Below are positions 1-4,635 of a stretch of DNA of 5,241 nt, piece after piece; within the stretch, counting starts at the first letter, position 1, and every line of letters begins with the position of its first letter. The position numbers and the translations under genes were made by a program. Source of the DNA: an uncultured bacterium (GTDB lineage: Bacteria; Patescibacteriota; Minisyncoccia; Phycocordibacterales; UBA1006); contig CAIQMU010000009.1 of NCBI GenBank assembly GCA_903873095.1, positions 1-5,241 of the forward strand, in the 5' to 3' direction. The notes beneath the pieces were generated by a model, which was given only the letters and a program-made list of their open reading frames with translations, made no database searches and was not told the DNA's origin.

Positions 1-98
1 GCAGAAAATGATGCCGAGAGAAACACAAAAAGACCAATCACGACAAGTGTGGTCGTAAGCCAGAAAAATAGTTTGTCGAATTGAAAATATTTTTTCAT
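1..98 (-). CDS. ftsW: FtsW/RodA/SpoVE-family glycan polymerase, N-terminal fragment
   Basis: Only the first 32 codons are present; the gene runs off the left edge. Translated from the ATG at 98, the peptide starts MKKYFQFDKLFFWLTT and continues into a hydrophobic segment ending FVFLSASFSA. A short cytoplasmic start followed by a first membrane helix ending in a Ser-Ala-Ser turn is typical of SEDS proteins (FtsW, RodA, SpoVE). These integral membrane proteins polymerise lipid II into glycan strands. The position directly downstream of mraY on the same strand favours FtsW, as in dcw clusters, but RodA cannot be excluded from so short a piece. The segment GGGGTGG, about 9 bases before the ATG and inside the palindromic element at 106-217, is the only SD-like sequence. 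Confidence 0.72.
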   Translation of the reverse strand, partial: MKKYFQFDKLFFWLTTTLVVIGLFVFLSASFS

Positions 99-105
99 AA
101 TGATA

Positions 106-217
106 TACCACCCCGCCCTACGGGCACCCCTCCTAAAAGGAGGGGACAGCTTCGTTTTACTGAAGCCTGTCTCCCCCTTTTAGGGGGAGTGCCGAGGCTC
201 TGCGAGGTGAGGGGGTA
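106..217. repeat. 112-bp imperfect palindromic element (MITE/REP-like) in the mraY-ftsW spacer
   Basis: The element begins with TACC at 106-109 and ends with the complementary GGTA at 214-217. Each half holds its own GC-rich hairpin: CCCCTCCT/AGGAGGGG at 127-145 and CTCCCCCT/AGGGGGAG at 171-189, each with a three-base loop. The centre folds as a third stem, GACAG-CTTC (145-153) with GAAG-C-CTGTC (162-171). The outer flanks resemble each other when one is reverse-complemented (TACCACCCC and TACCCCCTC). The element fills the spacer between the mraY stop (219) and the ftsW start (98). It is far more GC-rich than its surroundings and has no coding potential. The form suggests a non-autonomous palindromic repeat that may be dispersed in the genome. 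Copy number cannot be seen here. Confidence 0.75.
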
Positions 218-218
218 C

Positions 219-1280
219 CTATCCCAAAATGGCAATAATCACCCCAACAACAGCTGCCATGATGGCAATAATCCAATAGCGCATCGTGATCTTTTCTCGC
301 GACCATCCAAGAGCTTGAAAATGATGATGTAGTGGCGCAACAAGAAATACCTTTTTTCCAAAATATTTTTTACTGGTAATTTGAATCGTACTTGAAAGAG
401 ATGTTGCAACCAGAAGAATTCCAATCACCAAGAGAATTACAACCGAGTTTGTCAAAAATGCAACAAATGCAAGCGTGAGTGTGAGTCCAAGCATTCCCGT
501 CTCCCCCATATAAAATCTGGCAGGTGGAATATTAAACCAAAGAAACGCAAGGATTCCGCCGACAATTACCATACAGAGCGCTGCAATATCAATCAAATCT
601 TTGGTGTATGCAATCATGCCGTATGCTGCAAACGCAACTGCCATAACACCCCCTGCAAGACCATCAATCCCATCAATAACACGTGATGAAAATGTTCCAA
701 GTACCACAATCACGAAAAATGGGATAAATAACCATCCAATATTTAAATCACCCGCAAATGGAATATGAACCGTATGCATCCCCAATTTGAAGTAAAACCA
801 AAATGATGCGAGTAATCCAATCAAGGTTACAACGATTACATTCTGCCCTTTCATGCCGTTTCTAAACTGATGAAATCGGTCACCAAAAATTTCAAAGGTG
901 TCTTCGAGAAGACCAAACAATCCTCCGAGTACAAGAGCCGATAGTGGAAGAAGTGTTTGGCCTCGTGATAAGAAATCAAGCTTATCAAACATAGGACCTC
1001 CTACAATTTTAGATAAAATGAATATCGCAAGAATAACAATAACAACTGAAACCCAAATAATAATCCCTCCAACACGAGGTGTTCCTGTTTCACTTTTTTC
1101 GTTATGCACATGAAGTTTTTTAAATGCCTCACTCATAGCATCATCATTATCAAGTCGTGATGAACGTTTCCATAACTTGTACTGATAAAAATATTTGGTA
1201 AAAAGTGGCGTAATCAAAATACCAACTATGAATGAAACAACTGATGGTAAGAAGACTTTTAGAATTGATGATGGGATCAT
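219..1280 (-). CDS. mraY: Phospho-N-acetylmuramoyl-pentapeptide transferase (MraY)
   Basis: The predicted product, 353 residues, transfers phospho-MurNAc-pentapeptide from UDP to undecaprenyl phosphate, making lipid I at the inner face of the membrane. It has about ten hydrophobic segments, the first at about residues 7-27. Family landmarks appear in order: ETGTPRVGG (64-72), corresponding to the usual GTPTMGG; GLLEDTFEI (123-131), where most MraY have an Asp-Asp pair; DGIDGLAGG (203-211); WFNIPPARFYMGETG (248-262); and APLHHHF (315-321) with the His-His-His signature. Length is normal. Two acidic changes stand out: Asp-Asp is Glu126-Asp127, and the conserved Asp of MGDTG is Glu260. These may be lineage variants, because the rest of the active-site framework is intact. 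The ATG at 1280 lies 12 bases after the scpB stop with no SD, so the gene is probably translated within the scpAB transcript. The stop (219-221) directly abuts the palindromic element. Confidence 0.95.
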   Translation of the reverse strand: MIPSSILKVFLPSVVSFIVGILITPLFTKYFYQYKLWKRSSRLDNDDAMSEAFKKLHVHNEKSETGTPRVGGIIIWVSVVIVILAIFILSKIVGGPMFDKLDFLSRGQTLLPLSALVLGGLFGLLEDTFEIFGDRFHQFRNGMKGQNVIVVTLIGLLASFWFYFKLGMHTVHIPFAGDLNIGWLFIPFFVIVVLGTFSSRVIDGIDGLAGGVMAVAFAAYGMIAYTKDLIDIAALCMVIVGGILAFLWFNIPPARFYMGETGMLGLTLTLAFVAFLTNSVVILLVIGILLVATSLSSTIQITSKKYFGKKVFLVAPLHHHFQALGWSREKITMRYWIIAIMAAVVGVIIAILG

Positions 1281-1292
1281 AATGATAATTGA

Positions 1293-1883
1293 TTAGCTGG
1301 TAAAAATATTCTCCTCTGTTTTTTCACCGATGGATTCTCGTTTTTGAAATTCGGAAATAAAGAGATTGAAATCTGGTAATTCTGAGATGGTTGAAATGCC
1401 GAGGTATCGCAGCGTATCAAATGTTGCGCGATACTTGGCAATACGTTTGCCGTGCCCATTCGTAGCGCCTCGCGAAGAAGGGTCATCTTTATTTTCAACC
1501 TTTTCGATAAGTCCGCGAATTTGTAAGTTACGAAGCATAAACCCAGAGTTCACTCCACGAATGAAATCAATGTCTGGTTTTATTGCGCCGTCTTTATAAA
1601 GAATGATTGCAAGGGTTTCGAGTGCCCCTTTGGACAGCGGATCAGATAATTCTTGCTTTTTGATATCTGAAATCAGTGAACTCATTTCAGGATGCGTTGC
1701 AAGCATGACCTCATCTCCGTTTCGCATCAGAATAATCCCATGCCCTGCCAAATTTTCATCAAGCATTTTTAATGCATCAGAAATTTCACCTTCGGATACA
1801 TCAAAAACATTGGCGAGTTTTTTAATCGAAACTGCTTCGCCTGTATAAAATAAATAGCTTTCAATTTTTTGAGTTAGATTCAT
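1293..1883 (-). CDS. scpB: Segregation and condensation protein B (ScpB)
   Basis: The predicted product, 196 residues, is the winged-helix subunit that dimerises on the kleisin ScpA in the Smc-ScpAB complex for chromosome compaction and segregation. The N-terminal half (about 1-75) fits the first winged helix. The family signature follows in the second: LSKGALETLAIILY (83-96), then IRGVNSGFMLRNLQIRGLIE (108-127). The end of the domain is recognisable as YRATFDTLRYLGI...ELPDF (151-172), matching the usual Y-x-T-T-x-x-F-L-x-x-F-G-L...LP pattern. Between about 129 and 150 a Gly/Ser/Lys-rich loop replaces the usual short GR-x-x-x-PGRP turn. The ATG overlaps the scpA stop as ATGA (1880-1883), which implies translational coupling. 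The C-terminal tail of about 25 residues is charged and probably unstructured. Confidence 0.93.
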   Translation of the reverse strand: MNLTQKIESYLFYTGEAVSIKKLANVFDVSEGEISDALKMLDENLAGHGIILMRNGDEVMLATHPEMSSLISDIKKQELSDPLSKGALETLAIILYKDGAIKPDIDFIRGVNSGFMLRNLQIRGLIEKVENKDDPSSRGATNGHGKRIAKYRATFDTLRYLGISTISELPDFNLFISEFQKRESIGEKTEENIFTS

Positions 1884-2611
1884 AATTGTGTATTGTTTAA
1901 TTCAATATCATCAAAATTTTCATTTTGCATCACACTTGCAATTCCCTTCTTAACAAGTTCCAAGATCGCAAGAAACGACACCACAGCAAATACTTTTGCC
2001 TGACGTTTTTCTGTTGGATCGGTTGCGTCGCGATACTTGTTCATAATATCACGCGAATGAAATGCGATTCCTGACTGAATTCTCTTTGCGAGATTTTCGA
2101 CAACTTCTTCGAGTTTGACGACGACCTTGATGGCACGCTCAGGAATTTTTTCTGTAATAGGAAATGCTTGAAATAATTCTTGGAGCATTCCACCGAGAAT
2201 ACTTGGCTTTATATTCTGATCTGGTGCAAAAACAGGAGTTTTATCTGTATAGTTTCGTTCAAATGAAACTTGTTTTTGCCACACGGGTACAAGTTTTTCA
2301 GAAAACGATTTAACAATTTGATATTGCCGAATGCGCTCTGTGAGATCTGTGATACTTTCCTCTTCTTCTTCGGTAAGTTCCATTTGTGGCAAGAGTGATC
2401 GTGCTTTTACAAGTAAGAGTGCGCCCGCAACAACGACGAATGATGAAATTTGTCCGTAGGATAGTTGATGGATTTCCATGAACTGCAAAAAATCCTCTGT
2501 CACACTTGCCAAGGAAACTTCGGATACATGCATTTTGCGATCCTCGATTAGTTTCAAAAGGAGATGAATTGGCCCCTCAAATTCGGTTGTTTTTACAACG
2601 TAGTCAGACAT
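1880..2611 (-). CDS. scpA: Segregation and condensation protein A (ScpA kleisin)
   Basis: With the start at 2611 the product is 243 residues, normal for ScpA. It is the kleisin that bridges the Smc heads and binds ScpB. The N-terminal Smc-binding region is clear: FEGPIHLLLKLIEDRKMHV (11-29) matches the family's FEGPLDLLLxLI signature. ALLLVKARSLLP (64-75) matches the usual LL-x-x-K-S-x-x-LLP. An acidic linker (EEEEES, about 81-86) and a coiled segment follow. The C-terminal winged helix is around VFAVVSFLAILELVKKGIA (207-225). An in-frame ATG at 2659 would add 16 residues, but it lies upstream of the predicted promoter and those residues do not look like the family. The MSDYVVKTTEFEGP start was therefore chosen. 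The stop overlaps scpB by four bases. Confidence 0.93.
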   Translation of the reverse strand: MSDYVVKTTEFEGPIHLLLKLIEDRKMHVSEVSLASVTEDFLQFMEIHQLSYGQISSFVVVAGALLLVKARSLLPQMELTEEEEESITDLTERIRQYQIVKSFSEKLVPVWQKQVSFERNYTDKTPVFAPDQNIKPSILGGMLQELFQAFPITEKIPERAIKVVVKLEEVVENLAKRIQSGIAFHSRDIMNKYRDATDPTEKRQAKVFAVVSFLAILELVKKGIASVMQNENFDDIELNNTQL

Positions 2612-2623
2612 AAATATGGTTCT

Positions 2624-2652
2624 ATTGTAACTTTTTTTGGGTTTTGGTACAA
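2624..2652 (-). promoter_or_regulatory. Predicted promoter of the scpA-scpB-mraY-ftsW operon
   Basis: On the minus strand, -35 TTGTAC (2652-2647) and -10 TACAAT (2629-2624) are separated by 17 bases containing an A7 run. The -10 matches the sigma70 consensus at five of six positions; the -35 keeps only TTG. Transcription would begin near 2617, leaving only about 6 bases before the scpA ATG at 2611. The mRNA would be almost leaderless, in keeping with the missing SD. The promoter also argues against the longer scpA start at 2659. Confidence 0.5.
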
Positions 2653-2672
2653 CGAACAAAATCTTATATTCT
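2644..2672 (+). promoter_or_regulatory. Weak candidate promoter for the small plus-strand ORF
   Basis: TTGGTA (2644-2649) and TATTCT (2667-2672) have a 17-base spacing, each four of six to consensus. This would put a start near 2679 and a leader of about 55 bases before the ATG at 2736. It partly overlaps the -35 of the scpA promoter on the other strand. In such AT-rich DNA a match of this quality can occur by chance. A perfect TATAAT at 2729-2734 is the alternative -10, but it has no good -35 and sits almost on the ATG. Confidence 0.25.
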
Positions 2673-2681
2673 CTTTATTAT

Positions 2682-2702
2682 TTCTTTATCAGTTCTTTAT
2701 CA
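2682..2702. repeat. Short tandem direct repeat TTCTTTATCA x2
   Basis: TTCTTTATCA occurs at 2682-2691 and again at 2693-2702, separated by one G, in the divergent spacer between scpA and the small plus-strand ORF. An 11-base period would put both copies on about the same DNA face, so an operator is conceivable. The AT-rich composition makes chance duplication a serious alternative. Confidence 0.4.
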
Positions 2703-2735
2703 ACGATATTGTATTATTCTCGAAACAATATAATT

Positions 2736-2873
2736 ATGAAAAATACGAAGAGAAAGAAAAAATCAAAACCAGCAAAGAAAATCTTAGAAAAAAATTCAAG
2801 TAACCAAAAACAGATAATCGTTCAGCCCGAACCAAGGGTTAAGCATGCCGATCGAAGACTTGAATATTTTTAA
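2736..2873 (+). CDS. Small, very basic hypothetical protein (45 aa)
   Basis: The ORF starts at ATG 2736 and encodes MKNTKRKKKSKPAKK... followed by QKQIIVQPEPRVKHADRRLEYF. I do not recognise a family. The first half is extremely Lys-rich and suggests nucleic-acid binding or a disordered tail. The C-terminal half is more varied. The stop at 2871-2873 is followed within three bases by an intrinsic terminator hairpin in the right orientation, the main argument that this is expressed. No SD is visible, which is normal for this window. A longer reading from 2637 adds 33 residues that look like translated AT-rich spacer, so the shorter start was preferred. It could still be a chance ORF, since AT-rich spacers yield Lys-rich translations. 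Confidence 0.45.
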   Translation: MKNTKRKKKSKPAKKILEKNSSNQKQIIVQPEPRVKHADRRLEYF

Positions 2874-2876
2874 TCA

Positions 2877-2904
2877 AAAAACTCGTCAATGATGACGAGT
2901 TTTT
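2877..2904. terminator. Bidirectional intrinsic terminator between the 45-aa ORF and aspS
   Basis: The core stem is ACTCGTC (2881-2887) with GACGAGT (2894-2900) around the six-base loop AATGAT. Flanking A and T runs extend pairing to 11 bp (2877-2887 with 2894-2904). On the plus strand the stem is followed by TTTTATTT, on the minus strand by a run of U from the A tract. It therefore serves the converging 45-aa ORF (stop 2873) and aspS (stop 2914). Confidence 0.85.
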
Positions 2905-2913
2905 ATTTGAAAA

Positions 2914-4338
2914 TTATTTCTCTGCTTTCTTCTTAAGAAGAATTGAAAGTTCATCCAACTGTTTTTGTGCAATCGGCGCAGGTGAATCCATCATTGGATC
3001 TTTTCCTTCCCCAGTCTTTGGAAATGGAATAACCTCGCGAATGTTTGGTTCATTTTGAAGCAACATCATCAAGCGATCAAATCCCCATGCAATTCCCCCG
3101 TGTGGTGGCGTACCAAGAGAAAACGCTTTTAACATATGCCCAAAGTTTCGCTCAACTGTTTCCATATCATATCCCATAATCTCGAATACTTTTTTCAAAG
3201 CTTCTGGTTTATGATTTCGAATTGAACCTCCTCCAATTTCATATCCATTGAGTGCGATATCGTATTGTGTCGTCAAAATTTCCTCAATGCTTTCCTTGTT
3301 CATGAGCATACCCATATGCTCAGGCTTTGGTGCAGAAAATGGATTATGTGTGAACGTCCATTCCCCCATCGTGTCAGGATTATCTGATTTTGCTGTCGCC
3401 TCAAAAAATGGAAAATCAATTATCCAACAAAACGCAAGAAGATTTGGATCATTTTTATCTGTTCGTAAATCTGGTCGATCGTTTCCATATTTTTCCATCG
3501 CTTCTTTATACGTAATACGAGGAAATGGTTTTTCTTGAATCTTTTTTTCAGGATAGAATTTCTCGACAATATCAATCAAGGCGCGTTCGTTTACATCCAT
3601 AATATCACCCTGTTCTACGAATGACATCTCCATGTCGATTTGGGTAAATTCTGGTTGGCGATCTCCTCGAGAGTCTTCATCACGTAAACATTTTGCGACT
3701 TGGAAATATCGTTCGATGCCTCCTGTCATCAAAAGTTGTTTGTACTGCTGAGGTGACTGCGGAAGTGCATAAAAGTTTCCAGGGTACAAACGTGCAGGCA
3801 CCACGAAATCGCGCGCACCTTCTGGTGTTGATTTTGTAAGAAGAGGTGTTTCAACTTCGATGAATCCTTCGTTCGTCAAGAAATCGCGAATATGCTTTGC
3901 AACTTTTGCACGCATACGGATATTGTTTTGCACGCGAGCACTTCGCATATCCAAGTATTTGTATTTCAAACGAACATCTTCACCAACATCTTTGGTGTCT
4001 GCTGTAATATCAAACACCGGTGTTTCCGCCTCGTTTAATACTTCAACACCAAGTACTTCAAGTTCAATATCTCCATTAACTTTATCGGCCTGAATATTTC
4101 GTTCCGGTCGTTTGTTTACTTTTCCTGTTACCGCAACCACCCATTCACTGCGAAGTGTTTTTGCAACTTCCATGGCAGGTGAATTTGGAAGTGTTACTCC
4201 TTGTACTTTTCCTGTGCGATCACGGAATTCGAAGAAAACCATTTTTCCTTGGTCGCGTCGTGTGTCGGTCCATCCGCAGATAGTAACTTCTTGGTCAATA
4301 TGCTTGTTCAAGTCGCCGATTAAAATTCTGTCTTTCAT
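2914..4338 (-). CDS. aspS: Aspartyl-tRNA synthetase, compact form without GAD domain
   Basis: The predicted product, 474 residues, is a class II synthetase that charges tRNA-Asp. The N-terminal OB-fold anticodon domain is clear (CGWTDTRRDQGKMVFFEFRDR, 21-41). Motif 1 is GFIEVETPLLTKSTPEGARD (158-177); ALPQSPQQYKQLLM spans 191-204. Motif 2 covers about 211-240 with CLRDEDSRGDRQPEFTQID. GYEIGGGSIRNH (365-376) and motif 3 GGIAWGFDRLMMLL (414-427) complete the catalytic site. Bacterial AspRS is usually about 580-600 residues because a GAD domain of about 140 residues is inserted between motifs 2 and 3. Here GNDRPDLR (285-292) is followed after about 11 residues by CWIIDFPFFE (304-313), so that domain is absent. 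At the position that is usually His or Leu in RRRDH/LG the residue is Gln30, so tRNA-Asn discrimination cannot be predicted. The ATG at 4338 fits the family start. An in-frame extension to 4509 only translates the riboswitch. Confidence 0.96.
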   Translation of the reverse strand: MKDRILIGDLNKHIDQEVTICGWTDTRRDQGKMVFFEFRDRTGKVQGVTLPNSPAMEVAKTLRSEWVVAVTGKVNKRPERNIQADKVNGDIELEVLGVEVLNEAETPVFDITADTKDVGEDVRLKYKYLDMRSARVQNNIRMRAKVAKHIRDFLTNEGFIEVETPLLTKSTPEGARDFVVPARLYPGNFYALPQSPQQYKQLLMTGGIERYFQVAKCLRDEDSRGDRQPEFTQIDMEMSFVEQGDIMDVNERALIDIVEKFYPEKKIQEKPFPRITYKEAMEKYGNDRPDLRTDKNDPNLLAFCWIIDFPFFEATAKSDNPDTMGEWTFTHNPFSAPKPEHMGMLMNKESIEEILTTQYDIALNGYEIGGGSIRNHKPEALKKVFEIMGYDMETVERNFGHMLKAFSLGTPPHGGIAWGFDRLMMLLQNEPNIREVIPFPKTGEGKDPMMDSPAPIAQKQLDELSILLKKKAEK

Positions 4339-4353
4339 AACAATGAAACGTTT

Positions 4354-4386
4354 ATAAATCCAAAAATAAAACACCTTTGGATTTAT
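4354..4386 (-). repeat. Alternative hairpin between riboswitch terminator and aspS start
   Basis: A perfect 11-bp inverted repeat, ATAAATCCAAA/TTTGGATTTAT (4354-4364 and 4376-4386), has an 11-base loop and ends 15 bases before the aspS ATG. In the mRNA its upstream arm (4386-4376) is also the downstream arm of the T-box terminator, so the two hairpins are mutually exclusive. No U tract follows it, so it is not itself a terminator. It may help hold the antiterminated transcript open or affect access to the start codon; both are inference. Confidence 0.6.
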
Positions 4387-4420
4387 CAATGTGATTAATT
4401 TGATTGATAAATCTGAAAGG
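4362..4420 (-). terminator. Regulated intrinsic terminator of the aspS T-box
   Basis: In the mRNA, CCUUU (4420-4416) and GAUUUAUCAAU (4413-4403) pair with AUUGAUAAAUC (4390-4380) and AAAGG (4378-4374). The stem has 11 plus 5 bp, separated by a small bulge, with a 12-base loop. The U-rich tract UGUUUUAUUUUU (4373-4362) follows at once, as an intrinsic terminator needs. The 5' CCUUU is the same segment that closes the antiterminator, so only one of the two can form. Without uncharged tRNA, transcription should stop here, before the aspS start. Confidence 0.8.
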
Positions 4421-4473
4421 ACGCCTTCCTGCTTCGCTAAAGCTACGCAGGACACAGCGTGGTGCCACCTTTC
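4415..4473 (-). promoter_or_regulatory. T-box antiterminator with UGGCACC bulge
   Basis: Helix A1 is GAAAGG (4473-4468) with CCUUUC (4420-4415). The seven-base bulge UGGCACC occupies 4467-4461. Helix A2 is ACGC (4460-4457) with GCGU (4424-4421). The top is closed by a hairpin of UCCUGC (4452-4447) with GCAGGA (4432-4427). Short helix, seven-base bulge, short helix is the standard antiterminator layout. All pairs in A1 and A2 are Watson-Crick. Confidence 0.9.
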
Positions 4474-4548
4474 TTCGATTGCAAAAGCAATCCTCCCAAC
4501 TTGATGCATTCTCTCCGAGTGTCAGTCGGGTCATGAAATGCTTGAAAT

Positions 4549-4557
4549 ACTATAGCA
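4549..4557 (-). promoter_or_regulatory. Candidate extended -10 promoter of aspS leader
   Basis: The minus strand reads TGC-TATAGT (4557-4549), an extended -10 with five of six consensus bases. No -35 is recognisable at 17 bases (TACCTC, 4577-4572). Transcription would begin around 4542, at the edge of stem I, giving a leader of about 200 bases. A perfect TATAAT on the minus strand at 4608-4603 is an alternative that would lengthen the leader by about 50 bases. Confidence 0.4.
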
Positions 4558-4578
4558 AATTTGGGGTTTTTGAGGTAC

Positions 4579-4607
4579 TTGACTTTATAGTGTATATATG
4601 GTATTAT
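4579..4607 (+). promoter_or_regulatory. Sigma70-like promoter of the 136-aa gene
   Basis: TTGACT (4579-4584) and TATTAT (4602-4607) are separated by exactly 17 bases, both five of six to consensus. Transcription would start near 4614, leaving about 22 bases to the ATG at 4636. No SD is visible in that leader. It is the best promoter match in the window and it reads away from aspS. Confidence 0.72.
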
Positions 4608-4635
4608 AGCGTAAACAATTAAAAACTATATAATC

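Larger units (their letters stand above)
4362..4541 (-). promoter_or_regulatory. T-box riboswitch (tRNA-Asp-responsive leader of aspS)
   Basis: The leader mRNA reads in order: a small stem I, GCAUUU (4541-4536) with GAAUGC (4511-4506), capped by CCGA/UCGG (4529-4526 and 4518-4515); a second hairpin GAUUGC-UUUU-GCAAUC (4492-4477) in the stem III position; the antiterminator (4473-4415); and the terminator with U tract (4420-4362). The T-box hallmark UGGCACC is at 4467-4461. In this family the UGGN segment pairs with the tRNA acceptor end, with N opposite the discriminator base. C pairs with G73, the discriminator of tRNA-Asp, which matches the downstream gene. Uncharged tRNA-Asp should favour readthrough and raise aspS expression. 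Stem I is much shorter than usual and shows no convincing AG-bulge or distal loop motifs. GAC (Asp) triplets occur at 4532-4530, 4527-4525 and 4523-4521; the last is in the apical loop and is followed by A. The specifier is unresolved. Confidence 0.85.

Noticed and set aside
81..332. Plus-strand ORF of 83 codons
   Set aside because: It runs through the ftsW start, the palindromic element and the mraY 3' end on the opposite strand; it is a shadow.
1603..1848. Plus-strand ORF antisense to scpB
   Set aside because: It is a shadow frame; scpB on the other strand has clear family motifs.
2612..2659. 16-residue N-terminal extension of ScpA
   Set aside because: It lies upstream of the predicted transcription start, and the family sequence begins just after the ATG at 2611.
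2686..2705. DnaA-box-like TTATCA motifs
   Set aside because: Neither copy matches TTATNCACA beyond the first bases, and there is no other origin feature.
4339..4509. In-frame 57-residue N-terminal extension of AspRS from an ATG at 4509
   Set aside because: It translates the T-box leader, matches nothing in the AspRS family, and the start at 4338 gives the normal N-terminus.
4506..4514. Possible UGC (Cys) specifier following GAA in the leader
   Set aside because: GAA-UGC-A resembles a specifier context, but UGC is in the paired basal helix, and the UGGC bulge requires G73, which fits Asp and not Cys.
4404..4622. Plus-strand ORF of 72 codons across the aspS leader
   Set aside because: It is antisense to the T-box structures, its composition is not protein-like, and the riboswitch explains the sequence.
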